From assembly GCA_018241225.1 (NCBI GenBank), contig JAFEEG010000037.1, positions 1-64,000 on the forward strand: a DNA stretch of 64,000 bases, written 5' to 3'. Under the pieces are notes generated by a model that searched no databases, had not been told where the DNA came from, and saw only the letters and a list, made by a program, of their open reading frames with translations. The DNA comes from Pseudomonadota bacterium (GTDB lineage Bacteria > Pseudomonadota > Gammaproteobacteria > Burkholderiales > Burkholderiaceae_C). A program made the position numbers and the translations under genes. This document shows positions 44,177 through 53,275 of the stretch, one piece after another; within the stretch, counting starts at the first letter, position 1; each line of letters starts with the position of its first letter.

Positions 44177-44626
44177 TCAAGAACTCCTCAGTCTCTCGAT
44201 GATGCGCGATTCGAGCGCCGGCAGCCTGGCCGCCAGCTCGGCTTCGCGCTGCGGGGCGCGCTCGCGCTGCGCAGCCGACCAGACCGGACTCGGAAAGTGG
44301 CTGTCCCAGTCGAAGCGGGCAATGACGTGCCAGTGCAGGTGCGGCACCACATTGCCCAGCGTCGCCAGGTTGATCTTGGTGGGCGACAGCAACTCGCGCA
44401 TGGCCTGCTCGATGACCGTGACGGCATCCATGCACAGGATGCGGTTATCCCTGGACAACTCGGAAAACTCGCGCACATGCTCGCGCCAGATCAGTCGATA
44501 GAAGGCCGGAAAGCCCGCCTCCGACGCGTGGATCACGCGGAACTTCTTGGTTTCGTACACCAGCCTTCCGCCACTGCCCTCGCACAAGGGACAGCTGACG
44601 ATGCCGCTTGCTGCCAACGCGCTCAT
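44177..44626 (-). CDS. HIT-family hydrolase
   Basis: The 149-residue protein has the histidine-triad motif in HLHWHVIARF, followed by WDSHFPSPVW. A Cys pair in CPLCEG near residue 13 is common in this subgroup. Such proteins hydrolyse nucleotide phosphoramidates or related compounds. The start is at MSALAASGIV, with GGAGG five bases upstream. It lies between the large FAD dehydrogenase and DUF971 with short gaps, suggesting an operon. Confidence 0.88.
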   Translation of the reverse strand: MSALAASGIVSCPLCEGSGGRLVYETKKFRVIHASEAGFPAFYRLIWREHVREFSELSRDNRILCMDAVTVIEQAMRELLSPTKINLATLGNVVPHLHWHVIARFDWDSHFPSPVWSAAQRERAPQREAELAARLPALESRIIERLRSS

Positions 44627-44657
44627 CAATGCCTCCGATTCACCAGCACCAGCTTCA

Positions 44658-47600
44658 TCACACCAGAACGCGTTCGATGCCGCCCTGGTTGGCGGCCGCA
44701 ACGTACTGCTGCATCCATTCCTCGCCCAGGATCTGGCGGGCCATCTCGACCACGATGTAGTCGGCCTCCAGCAGCCCGTTGTTCAGGTCGTTGCCGTAGC
44801 GCGAGAGACCCTGCAGGCAGCTGGGGCAGCTGGTGAGGATCTTCACGTTGTCCTTCTGGCCAACCAGCCCGCCCTGGCGCAGCACAGCCTCGCCCTTCTT
44901 GAGCTCTTCTTCCTTGCGGAAGCGGATCTGCGTGGAAATGTCGGGCCGGCTCACGCCCAGCGTGCCCGATTCGCCGCAGCAGCGGTCGCTCTTGAGCACG
45001 TTGTCGCCCACCAGCGCCTTGACCGTCTTCATCGGGTCCTGCTGCTTCATGGGGCTGTGGCAGGGGTCGTGGTAGAGGTAGCCACCGCCGGCGGCGTCGC
45101 CCAGGGTGATGCCCTTCTCGAGCAGGTACTCGTGGATGTCCACGATGCGACAGCCCGGGAAGATCTTGTCGAACTGGTAGCCCTGCAACTGGTCATAGCA
45201 GGTGCCGCAGCTCACCACCACCGTCTTGATGTCCAGGTAGTTCAGCGTGTTGGCCACGCGGTGGAACAGCACCCGGTTGTCGGTGATCATCTGCTCGGCC
45301 TTGTCGTACTGACCGCTGCCGCGCTGCGGGTAGCCGCAGCACAGGTAGCCCGGCGGCAGCACGGTCTGCACGCCGGCGTGCCAGAGCATGGCCTGCGTCG
45401 CCAGGCCCACTTGCGAGAACAGGCGCTCGGAACCACAGCCGGGGAAATAGAACACCGCTTCGGTTTCAGAGGTGGTGGCCCGCGGGTCGCGAATGATCGG
45501 GACGTAGTTCGCGTCTTCGATGTCGAGCAGCGCGCGCGCCGTCTTCTTGGGCAGGCCGCCCGGCATCTTCTTGTTGATGAAGTGGATGACCTGCTCTTTC
45601 AACGGCGCAACCCCGAGCGTGGCCGGTGGATGCGCGGTCTGCTTCTTGGTGGCCACGCGCAGCAGGTCGTTGGCCAGGCGCTGCGCCTTGAAGCCCACTT
45701 CGACCATGCCCGTGCGCACCGCCTTGATGGTGGTCGGGTTGGTGGCGTTGAGGAAGAACATGGCCGCCGCGTTGCCGGGGCGGAAGCTCTTCTGGCCCAT
45801 CTTGCGCAAGAGGTTGCGCATGTTCATGGACACGTCGCCGAAGTCGATCTTCACCGGGCAGGGCGTGAAGCACTTGTGGCACACCGTGCAGTGGTCGGCC
45901 ACGTCCTCGAACTCTTCCCAGTGCTTGATGCTGATGCCGCGGCGCGTCTGCTCTTCGTACAGGAAGGCCTCGACCAGCAGCGAGGTGGCCAGGATCTTGT
46001 TGCGGGGCGAGTACAGCAGGTTGGCGCGCGGCACGTGCGTGGCGCACACCGGCTTGCACTTGCCGCAGCGCAGGCAGTCCTTCACCGAATCGGCAATGGC
46101 GCCGATGTCGCTTTGCTGCATGATCAGCGACTCGTGCCCCATCAGCCCGAAGCTGGGCGTGTAGGCGTTGGTCAGGTCGGCATGCAGCAGCGGAGCGCCC
46201 TGCCCTTGCGCACGCAGCAGCTTGCCCTTGTTGAATCGGCCCTCGGGGTCGACGCGACGCTTGTACTCGGTAAAGGGCGCCAGCTCTTCGTCCGTGAGGA
46301 ATTCGAGCTTGGTGATGCCGATGCCGTGCTCGCCGGAAATGACACCGTCCAGGCTGCGCGCCAGCACCATGATGCGGGCCACTGCGGCATGCGCGGTCTG
46401 CAGCATCTCGTAGTTGTCGCTGTTGACCGGAATGTTGGTGTGCACGTTGCCGTCGCCGGCGTGCATGTGCAGCGCCACCCACACGCGGCCCTTGAGCACC
46501 CGCTGGTGAATTGCATTGCACTCGGCCAGGATGGGCGCAAAGGCGGCGCCGGAGAAGATCTGCTGCAGCGGCGCGCGGATCTGCGTCTTCCAGCTGGCGC
46601 GCAGCGAATGGTCTTGAAGGTGCGGGAACAGTGCGTCCACGTCGCGCAGCCAGCCGGCCCAGCGACCCTGCACGTCCTGCACCAGCGCCACGGCCTGCGC
46701 CACGCGGTCTTCCAGCAGCTCGGCCGAGGGGATGTCGTTGGCGTCGTCGGTCTTGCCCAGCGGCAGGTTGCCGCGGGTGAGGAAAGCTTCCAGCGCGCTG
46801 CACAGTTCGAGCTTGTTCTTCAGGCTCAGCTCGATGTTGATGCGCTCGATGCCGTCCGAATACTCGGCCATGCGCGGCAGCGGAATCACCACGTCTTCAT
46901 TGATCTTGAAGGCGTTGGTGTGGCGGCTGATGGCCGCCGTGCGCTTGCGGTCCAGCCAGAACTTCTTGCGCGCCTCGGGGCTGATGGCAATGAAGCCTTC
47001 GCCGCTGCGCGAATTGGAGATGCGCACCACCTCGGAGGTGGCGCGGGCCACCGCGTCGGCGTCGTCGCCGGCAATGTCGCCCACCAGCACCATCTTGGGC
47101 AGGCCGCCACCGTGCTTCTTGGACTTGGTGGCGTAACCCACCGCCTTCAGGTAGCGGTCGTCCAGGTGCTCCAGGCCGGCCAGCATCACGCCGGTGCGGC
47201 GCTGCTCGGCAAACATGAAGTCCTTGATCTCGACGATGCTGGGCACCGCGTCCTTGGCATTGCCGAAGAACTCCAGGCACACCGTGCGGGTGTGCTCGGG
47301 CATGCGGTGCACCACCCAGCGGCAGCTGGTGATGAGACCGTCGCAGCCTTCCTTCTGGATGCCCGGCAGGCCCGACAGGAACTTGTCGGTCACGTCCTTG
47401 CCCAGGCCCTCCTTGCGGAAGCTCCTGCCCGGAATCTCCAGGCGCTCGGTGCGCAGCAGGGTCTTGCCGTCGGCCGCGTAGTAGGTCAGGTCGAACACCG
47501 CCACTTCGGCGTCGTGGATCTTGCCCAGGTTGTGGCCCACGCGGGTGACTTCGAGCCATTCGGCCTGGGGCGTGACCATGCGCCAAGAAGCCAGGTTGTC

Positions 47601-48539
47601 CAGCGCGGTGCCCCACAGCACGGCTTTCTTGCCGCCGGCGTTCATGGCCACGTTGCCGCCCACGCACGAGGCCTCGGCCGAGGTCGGATCGACCGCGAAC
47701 ACGAAGCCGGCCCGCTCGGCCGCATCGGCCACGCGCTGAGTGACCACGCCGGCCTCGGTATGGATGGTGGGCACCGGCGCCTCGAGGCCGGGCAGCGAGA
47801 CCAGCTCGACCTCGGTCATGGCCTCGAGCTTCTCGGTGTTGATGACCGCGCTGTTCCAGGTCAGCGGGATGGCGCCGCCGGTATAGCCGGTGCCGCCTCC
47901 GCGCGGAATGATGGTCAGGCCCAGCTCCACGCAGGTCTTGACCAGCTCGGCCATCTCGGCCTCGGTGTCGGGCGTGAGCACCACGAAGGGGTACTCCACC
48001 CGCCAGTCGGTGGCGTCGGTGACGTGCGAGACGCGCGAAAGCCCGTCGAACTTGATGTTGTCCTTGGCCGTGACCCGGTTCAGGGCCCGGGTGGCCTTGC
48101 GGCGCAGCTGGGCCACGTCGCGAAACTTGGCGTCGAAGGCGTCGATGGCCTGCGACACCAGGCCGGTGAGCTCGCCCACCAGCGCGTCGCGCTGGGCGTC
48201 GGCATCGGGGGTGCGGCGCTTTTGCACCTCGGCCATGCGGTGGTGCAGGGCTTCCACCAGCTGGCTGCGCCGGCGCGGGTTGTCCAGCAGGTCGTCCACC
48301 AGGTAGGGGTTGCGCTGGACCACCCAGATGTCGCCCAGGACTTCATAGAGCATGCGGGCCGATCGGCCCGTGCGGCGCTCGTCGCGCAGTACCTGGAGCA
48401 GTGACCAGCCGCGTTCGCCAAGCAGGCGGATGACGATTTCGCGGTCGGAAAAGCTGGTGTAGTTGTACGGGATCTCGCGCAGTCGCACCGGCTCGGCAGC
48501 CTGCGACAACAACGCGGTCAGCGCGGTCGGAGCATTCAT
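44658..48539 (-). CDS. Large FAD-binding / 4Fe-4S dehydrogenase with DUF3683 N-terminus (D-lactate dehydrogenase-like)
   Basis: The 1293-residue protein has an N-terminal DUF3683 (about 1-150), an FAD-binding PCMH domain (about 180-340) with IPRGGGTGYTGGAIPL, and an FAD-linked oxidase C-terminal domain up to about 760 (HMHAGDGNVHTNIPVNS, SGEHGIG). Next is a double 4Fe-4S module (CLRCGKCKPVC near 821; CTVCHKCFTPCP near 880), then CCG domains (YFPGCGSERLF, HDPCHSPMK, CCGESGT). It looks like quinone-linked D-lactate or 2-hydroxyacid dehydrogenase fused to a GlpC-like subunit. The substrate is not proved. The upstream gap (48540-48638) is short, so it may follow serA in one transcript. Confidence 0.88.
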   Translation of the reverse strand: MNAPTALTALLSQAAEPVRLREIPYNYTSFSDREIVIRLLGERGWSLLQVLRDERRTGRSARMLYEVLGDIWVVQRNPYLVDDLLDNPRRRSQLVEALHHRMAEVQKRRTPDADAQRDALVGELTGLVSQAIDAFDAKFRDVAQLRRKATRALNRVTAKDNIKFDGLSRVSHVTDATDWRVEYPFVVLTPDTEAEMAELVKTCVELGLTIIPRGGGTGYTGGAIPLTWNSAVINTEKLEAMTEVELVSLPGLEAPVPTIHTEAGVVTQRVADAAERAGFVFAVDPTSAEASCVGGNVAMNAGGKKAVLWGTALDNLASWRMVTPQAEWLEVTRVGHNLGKIHDAEVAVFDLTYYAADGKTLLRTERLEIPGRSFRKEGLGKDVTDKFLSGLPGIQKEGCDGLITSCRWVVHRMPEHTRTVCLEFFGNAKDAVPSIVEIKDFMFAEQRRTGVMLAGLEHLDDRYLKAVGYATKSKKHGGGLPKMVLVGDIAGDDADAVARATSEVVRISNSRSGEGFIAISPEARKKFWLDRKRTAAISRHTNAFKINEDVVIPLPRMAEYSDGIERINIELSLKNKLELCSALEAFLTRGNLPLGKTDDANDIPSAELLEDRVAQAVALVQDVQGRWAGWLRDVDALFPHLQDHSLRASWKTQIRAPLQQIFSGAAFAPILAECNAIHQRVLKGRVWVALHMHAGDGNVHTNIPVNSDNYEMLQTAHAAVARIMVLARSLDGVISGEHGIGITKLEFLTDEELAPFTEYKRRVDPEGRFNKGKLLRAQGQGAPLLHADLTNAYTPSFGLMGHESLIMQQSDIGAIADSVKDCLRCGKCKPVCATHVPRANLLYSPRNKILATSLLVEAFLYEEQTRRGISIKHWEEFEDVADHCTVCHKCFTPCPVKIDFGDVSMNMRNLLRKMGQKSFRPGNAAAMFFLNATNPTTIKAVRTGMVEVGFKAQRLANDLLRVATKKQTAHPPATLGVAPLKEQVIHFINKKMPGGLPKKTARALLDIEDANYVPIIRDPRATTSETEAVFYFPGCGSERLFSQVGLATQAMLWHAGVQTVLPPGYLCCGYPQRGSGQYDKAEQMITDNRVLFHRVANTLNYLDIKTVVVSCGTCYDQLQGYQFDKIFPGCRIVDIHEYLLEKGITLGDAAGGGYLYHDPCHSPMKQQDPMKTVKALVGDNVLKSDRCCGESGTLGVSRPDISTQIRFRKEEELKKGEAVLRQGGLVGQKDNVKILTSCPSCLQGLSRYGNDLNNGLLEADYIVVEMARQILGEEWMQQYVAAANQGGIERVLV

Positions 48540-48638
48540 CGGGATGGGGGCCTCGGCTGGGCGCTGCGCGCCCCATGAACCGGGGCCCCCGATTTTAAGG
48601 CAGGCCCACAGGCCCTGCCCCGCGGGCGGTCTAACGGT

Positions 48639-49874
48639 CTAAAACAGCACCCGGCTGCGGATGGTGCCGGGCACCTGGGCCAGCTTTTCCAGCGCCAGGT
48701 CCGAGTAGGCGGCGTCGATATCGGTCACCACGTAGCCGATCTTCTCGTTGGTCTGCAGGTACTGCGACGCGATGTTGATGCCGTTCTCGGCGAACACGCG
48801 GTTGATCTGCGACAACACCCCTGGCACGTTGCGGTGGATGTGCAGCAGCCGGTGCTTGCCCGGGTGCGCCGGCAGCGCCACCTCGGGGAAGTTGACGGAC
48901 GAGGTGCTGGTGCCGTTGTCGCTGTACTTCACCAGCTTTTCGGCCACTTCCAGCCCGATGTTGGCCTGCGCCTCCATGGTGGAGCCGCCGATATGGGGCG
49001 TGAGAATGACGTTGTCCAGGCCCCGCAGCGGCGACTGGAACTCGTCCTTGTTGCTCTTGGGCTCGACCGGGAAGACATCGATGGCGGCGCCCAGCAGCTT
49101 CCTGGCCTTGAGCGCCTGGGCCAGCGCGTCGATCTCCACCACAGTGCCGCGCGAGGCATTGATCAGAATGGCGCCCTGCTTCATCGCCGCGATCTCGCGC
49201 TCGCCGATCATCCACTGCGTGGAAGGCAGCTCGGGCACGTGCAGGCTGACGATGTCGCTCTGGGCCAGCAGCTCGTGCAGGTCGCGCACCTGGCGGGCAT
49301 TGCCCAGCGGCAGCTTGGTCACCACGTCGTAGAAGGCCACCTGCATGCCCAGCGCCTCGGCCAGCACCGACAGCTGCGCACCGATGGAGCCATAACCCAC
49401 GATGCCCAGGGTCTTGCCGCGGATCTCGAAGGCGTTCTCGGCCGACTTGAGCCAGCCACCCCGGTGGGCCACCGCGCTTTTCTCGGGCACCCCGCGCAGC
49501 AGCAGGATGGCTTCGGCCAGCACCAGTTCGGCCACCGAGCGGGTGTTGGAGTACGGCGCGTTGAACACCGCCACGCCGTGTTCGCGCGCGGCATCCAGGT
49601 CGATCTGGTTGGTGCCGATGCAGAACGCCCCCGCCGCCACGAGCTTGGGCGCGGCCTCGAACACGGCCCGCGTGAGCTGGGTGCGCGAGCGGATACCCAG
49701 AAAGTGCACATCGGCCAGGCGCGCCTTGAGCTCTTCCTCGCCCAATGCCCCGGCCACCTGCTCCACCTGGGTGTAGCCCTGCTCGCGCAAAAGCGCCACC
49801 GCCGACGGGTGGATGCCCTCGAGCAGCAGGAAATGGATCTTGTCCTTGGGAAGCGATGTGCGCGCGTTGGTCAT
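48639..49874 (-). CDS. serA: D-3-phosphoglycerate dehydrogenase
   Basis: The 411-residue enzyme makes the first step of serine synthesis. The NAD-binding motif GIVGYGSIGAQLSVLAE, INASRGTVVEIDAL, and the catalytic Glu and His in LTPHIGGST are present. A C-terminal ACT domain (about 340-411; HRNVPGVLSQINRVF) suggests serine feedback as in E. coli SerA. The start at MTNARTSLPK was chosen by the family N-terminus. It is divergent from ugpB. Confidence 0.95.
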   Translation of the reverse strand: MTNARTSLPKDKIHFLLLEGIHPSAVALLREQGYTQVEQVAGALGEEELKARLADVHFLGIRSRTQLTRAVFEAAPKLVAAGAFCIGTNQIDLDAAREHGVAVFNAPYSNTRSVAELVLAEAILLLRGVPEKSAVAHRGGWLKSAENAFEIRGKTLGIVGYGSIGAQLSVLAEALGMQVAFYDVVTKLPLGNARQVRDLHELLAQSDIVSLHVPELPSTQWMIGEREIAAMKQGAILINASRGTVVEIDALAQALKARKLLGAAIDVFPVEPKSNKDEFQSPLRGLDNVILTPHIGGSTMEAQANIGLEVAEKLVKYSDNGTSTSSVNFPEVALPAHPGKHRLLHIHRNVPGVLSQINRVFAENGINIASQYLQTNEKIGYVVTDIDAAYSDLALEKLAQVPGTIRSRVLF

Positions 49875-49957
49875 GAATGCCTTCTTGCCAGAGAGAGAAT
49901 CGAAAGGGTTTTCACGGTGGAGTCGCGCCGAAAAACATGTGACAAACGCTGACTCCG

Positions 49958-49975
49958 CTGTGTAACAACTGACAC
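49958..49975 (+). promoter_or_regulatory. Pho-box-like site upstream of ugpB
   Basis: CTGTGTA-ACAA-CTGACAC resembles the PhoB target of two CTGTCAT-type heptamers 11 bp apart. It lies 45 bp upstream of the ugpB start in the serA-ugpB divergent gap. A related CTGACTC heptamer lies 9 bp upstream. In E. coli ugp belongs to the Pho regulon. Confidence 0.5.
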
Positions 49976-50019
49976 ATACCCTACACGGCTTCGTATTTCC
50001 CAAGCAGGAGTGTTCCCTT

Positions 50020-51330
50020 ATGCAGATCAAGACCGCGGCCATGGGCGCCGCGCTGGCCGCCGCGCTGGCCGCCCCAGTCCATGCTCAGACCGAAATCCAA
50101 TGGTGGCATTCCATGAGCGGCCCGCTGGGCGAGTGGGTCAATGACCTGGCCAAGCAGTACAACGCCAGCCAGAAGGACTACAAGATCGTGCCCACCTACA
50201 AGGGCCAGTACGATGAATCGATGACTGCTGCCATTGCCGCCTTCCGCGCCGGCAATGCACCGGACATCCTGCAGGTGTTCGAGGTGGGCACCGCCACCAT
50301 GATGGCCTCCAAGACCGCCATCAAGCCGGTGGGCGAAGTGATGAGCATGGGCGGCGCCAAGTTCGACCCCAGCGTGTACGTGCCCGCCGTGGCCGGCTAC
50401 TACACGGCCCCCAACGGCCAGATGCTGAGCTTCCCGTTCAACAGCTCGACGACCATCTTCTACTACAACAAGGACGCCTTCAAGGCGGCCGGCCTCGACC
50501 CCGAGAAGGCACCCACCACCTGGCCCGAAGTGATGGCCGCGGCGGACAAGCTCAAGGCCAGCGGCCACAAGTGCCCGTTCACCACCAGCTGGATGAGCTG
50601 GACGCAGCTCGAGAGCTTCTCGGCCTGGCACAACACGCTGTACGCCACCCAGAACAACGGCTTCGGCGGTACCTCGGCGCGCCTGGCATTCAACTCGCCG
50701 CTGCACGTCAAGCACTTCGAGAACCTGGCCAAGATGGCCAAGGACGGCACCTTCGTCTACAAGGGCCGCAACAACACGCCCGATGCCGCCTTCCCCTCGG
50801 GTGAATGCGCGATGATGACGGGCTCCTCGGGCCTGTATGCCCGCGTGGCCAAGGACGCCAAGTTCAAGTACGGCATCTCCACCCTGCCCGTCTATCCCGA
50901 CGTGAAGGGCGCGCCGCAGAACACCGTCATCGGCGGCGCCAGCCTGTGGGTCATGTCGGGCAAGCCGGCCGAACACTACAAGGGCGTGGCCAGCTTCTTC
51001 ACCTTCCTGTCGGACACCAAGGTCCAGTCCGAGAGCCACAAGCGCACCGGCTACCTGCCCATCACCACCGCAGCCTTCAAGCTGACCGATGCCTCGGGCT
51101 TCTACAAGGAGAACCCGGGCACCGACGTGGCGGTGACGCAGATGATCCGCAAGACCACCGACAAGTCGCGCGGCATCCGCCTGGGCAACTTCGTGCAGAT
51201 CCGCACCATCATCGACGAGGAAACCGAGCAGATCTGGAGCGGCAAGAAGAGCCCCAAGGAAGCGCTGGACACCGCGGTCAAGCGTGGCGACGAGCAGCTG
51301 GAGCGCTTCCAGAAGGCCAATAAGGGCTGA
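50020..51330 (+). CDS. ugpB: sn-Glycerol-3-phosphate ABC transporter, substrate-binding protein
   Basis: The 436-residue periplasmic protein has a Sec signal peptide cleaved near residue 22 (PVHA/Q). The mature start TEIQWWHSMSGPLGEWVND, the TAAIAAFRAGNAPDILQV segment and SSTTIFYYNKDAFKAAGLDP fit UgpB. It binds glycerol 3-phosphate (and glycerophosphodiesters) and delivers them to UgpAE. Starts the ugpBAECQ operon; a Pho-box-like site lies 45 bp upstream, and AGGAG is eight bases before the ATG. Confidence 0.95.
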   Translation: MQIKTAAMGAALAAALAAPVHAQTEIQWWHSMSGPLGEWVNDLAKQYNASQKDYKIVPTYKGQYDESMTAAIAAFRAGNAPDILQVFEVGTATMMASKTAIKPVGEVMSMGGAKFDPSVYVPAVAGYYTAPNGQMLSFPFNSSTTIFYYNKDAFKAAGLDPEKAPTTWPEVMAAADKLKASGHKCPFTTSWMSWTQLESFSAWHNTLYATQNNGFGGTSARLAFNSPLHVKHFENLAKMAKDGTFVYKGRNNTPDAAFPSGECAMMTGSSGLYARVAKDAKFKYGISTLPVYPDVKGAPQNTVIGGASLWVMSGKPAEHYKGVASFFTFLSDTKVQSESHKRTGYLPITTAAFKLTDASGFYKENPGTDVAVTQMIRKTTDKSRGIRLGNFVQIRTIIDEETEQIWSGKKSPKEALDTAVKRGDEQLERFQKANKG

Positions 51331-51374
51331 AAGCCCTTGTTGGCTGACGCCGCACTGTTTGCACCCCTCCCCAA

Positions 51375-51397
51375 CCCTCCCCGCCAGGCGGGGAGGG
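51375..51397. repeat. GC-rich inverted repeat between ugpB and ugpA
   Basis: CCCTCCCCGCC and GGCGGGGAGGG form an 11-bp inverted repeat around one base (A). It is the first of two hairpins in the 164-bp ugpB-ugpA gap. Confidence 0.6.
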
Positions 51398-51432
51398 AGC
51401 TGCCGGTGATGGTGGCGTCGCAGTAGACTCCG

Positions 51433-51474
51433 ACGCCCGCCCTGAGTTGACGATGGGCGGGCGTTTCGTTTTTT
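51433..51474 (+). terminator. Rho-independent terminator-like hairpin between ugpB and ugpA
   Basis: ACGCCCGCCC and GGGCGGGCGT form a 10-bp stem around a 12-base loop, followed by TTCGTTTTTT. It ends 21 bp before the ugpA start and could attenuate the operon after ugpB. Confidence 0.75.
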
Positions 51475-51494
51475 GAAGAGAAGTCCGAGGGGAT

Positions 51495-52376
51495 ATGGAG
51501 AAACGCGTTCTTTTTCGGTCGGCCTGGCTACCTTGGCTGCTGATCGCGCCGCAGATGGCGGTGATCCTGGTGTTCTTCTTCTGGCCGGCCAGCCAGGCCA
51601 TCCTGCAGTCCATGCAGGCCGAAGACGCCTTCGGCACGTCCACCACCTTCGTGGGGCTGGAGAACTTCAAGACGCTGTTCGACGACCCGGCCTACATCGA
51701 GTCGTTCAAGGTCACCGCCGTCTTCTCGCTGCTGGTGGCGAGCATCGGCATTGCGCTGGCCATGCTGCTGGCCATCTTTGCCGACCGCATATTGCGCGGC
51801 TCGCTGTTCTACAAGACCTTTCTCATCATCCCCTACGCGGTGGCGCCGGCCATCGCTGGCGTGCTGTGGGTGTTCATGTTCTCGCCCAGCATCGGCCTGG
51901 TGACCTACTACCTGCGCTACCTGGGGGTGGAATGGAACCACTTCCTCAATTCCAACCAGGCGCTGACCCTGATCGTGGCGGCCTCGGTGTGGAAGCAGAT
52001 TTCCTACAACTTCCTGTTCTTCCTGGCCGGGCTGCAGTCCATTCCGAAGGCGCTGATCGAGGCGGCCTCCATCGACGGCGCCGGGCCGCTGCGGCGCTTC
52101 TTCGACATCCAGCTGCCGCTTCTGTCGCCCACCACTTTCTTCCTGCTGGTGATGAACGTGGTGTACGCCTTCTTCGACACCTTCGCCATCGTGCACGCCA
52201 CCACAGAAGGCGGCCCGGGGCGCGACACCTCCATCCTGGTCTACAAGGTGTGGCACGACGGCTTCAAGGCGCTGGACCTGGGCGGCTCGGCTGCGCAGTC
52301 GGTGGTGCTGATGGTCATCGTCATCACGCTCACGGTGATCCAGTTCCGCTACGTCGAAAAGAAGGTTCAGTACTGA
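51495..52376 (+). CDS. ugpA: sn-Glycerol-3-phosphate ABC transporter, permease UgpA
   Basis: The 293-residue permease has six membrane helices. The cytoplasmic EAA loop EAASIDGAGPLRRFFDIQLP, which contacts the ATPase, is near residues 190-210. Helix 1 (LPWLLIAPQMAVILVFFF) lies near residue 12. It follows ugpB after two hairpins and is 45 bp before ugpE. Confidence 0.95.
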   Translation: MEKRVLFRSAWLPWLLIAPQMAVILVFFFWPASQAILQSMQAEDAFGTSTTFVGLENFKTLFDDPAYIESFKVTAVFSLLVASIGIALAMLLAIFADRILRGSLFYKTFLIIPYAVAPAIAGVLWVFMFSPSIGLVTYYLRYLGVEWNHFLNSNQALTLIVAASVWKQISYNFLFFLAGLQSIPKALIEAASIDGAGPLRRFFDIQLPLLSPTTFFLLVMNVVYAFFDTFAIVHATTEGGPGRDTSILVYKVWHDGFKALDLGGSAAQSVVLMVIVITLTVIQFRYVEKKVQY

Positions 52377-52421
52377 TGGGCCGAGCACAACAACAACCGC
52401 AATTCATCGGGAGCCGCCGAC

Positions 52422-53270
52422 ATGGTTGAACGCCGCCCCGGACTCACCATCCTCTCGCACGTGGTGCTCCTGCTGGGCATTGCGCTGGTGGTGTTTCCCA
52501 TCTACCTGGCCTTTGTCGCCTCTACCCACACGCGCTCCGAGATCCTGAACGTGCCCATGCCCATCCTGCCGGGCAAGCACCTGGTCGAGAACTACAGCGC
52601 CGCCCTGCTGGGCGCCGACACCCAGGGTGCCCGCGTGGTGGTGGGCCGCATGATGTGGATCAGCTTCGTCACCGCGATGGTGATCGCAGTGGGCAAGATC
52701 GCCATCTCGCTGCTGTCGGCCTTTGCCATCGTCTACTTCCGCTTCCCGTTCAAGAAGCTCGTGTTCTGGCTGATCTTCGTGACGCTGATGCTGCCGGTGG
52801 AGGTGCGCATCCTGCCCACCTACAAGGTGCTGGCTGACCTGAGCATGCTCAACACCTACGCGAGCCTCACGGTGCCGCTCATTGCCTCGGCCACCGCCAC
52901 CTTCCTGTTCCGGCAGTTCTTCCTTTCGGTGCCCGACGAGCTGGTGGAAGCGGCCCGAATCGACGGCGCCGGGCCGATGCGCTTCTTCAAGGACATCCTG
53001 GTGCCGCTGTCCCAGACCTCGATTGCGGCGCTGTTCGTCATCCAGTTCATCTACGGCTGGAACCAGTACCTGTGGCCCCTGCTGGCCACCACCACCGAGG
53101 ACATGTACCCGGTGGTGATCGGCATCAAGCGGATGATCGCCTCGGGCGACGCCGCGGTGGACTGGAACCTGGTGATGGCCACCGCCGTGCTGGCGCTCAT
53201 TCCGCCGGCCATCGTGGTCGTGCTGATGCAGCGCTGGTTCGTCAAGGGCCTCGTCGACACTGAAAAATAA
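52422..53270 (+). CDS. ugpE: sn-Glycerol-3-phosphate ABC transporter, permease UgpE
   Basis: The 282-residue partner permease has six membrane helices and its EAA loop at EAARIDGAGPMRFFKDILVP (about 183-202). The N-terminus MVERRPGLTILSHVVLLLGI enters the first helix. It forms the channel with UgpA. It is separated from ugpC by five bases. Confidence 0.95.
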   Translation: MVERRPGLTILSHVVLLLGIALVVFPIYLAFVASTHTRSEILNVPMPILPGKHLVENYSAALLGADTQGARVVVGRMMWISFVTAMVIAVGKIAISLLSAFAIVYFRFPFKKLVFWLIFVTLMLPVEVRILPTYKVLADLSMLNTYASLTVPLIASATATFLFRQFFLSVPDELVEAARIDGAGPMRFFKDILVPLSQTSIAALFVIQFIYGWNQYLWPLLATTTEDMYPVVIGIKRMIASGDAAVDWNLVMATAVLALIPPAIVVVLMQRWFVKGLVDTEK

Positions 53271-53275
53271 AGAAC

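Noticed and set aside
44547..48404. A 1285-residue plus-strand open frame opposite the large FAD dehydrogenase
   Set aside because: It is a complementary-strand shadow of a gene with clear FAD and 4Fe-4S motifs; it has no domain of its own.
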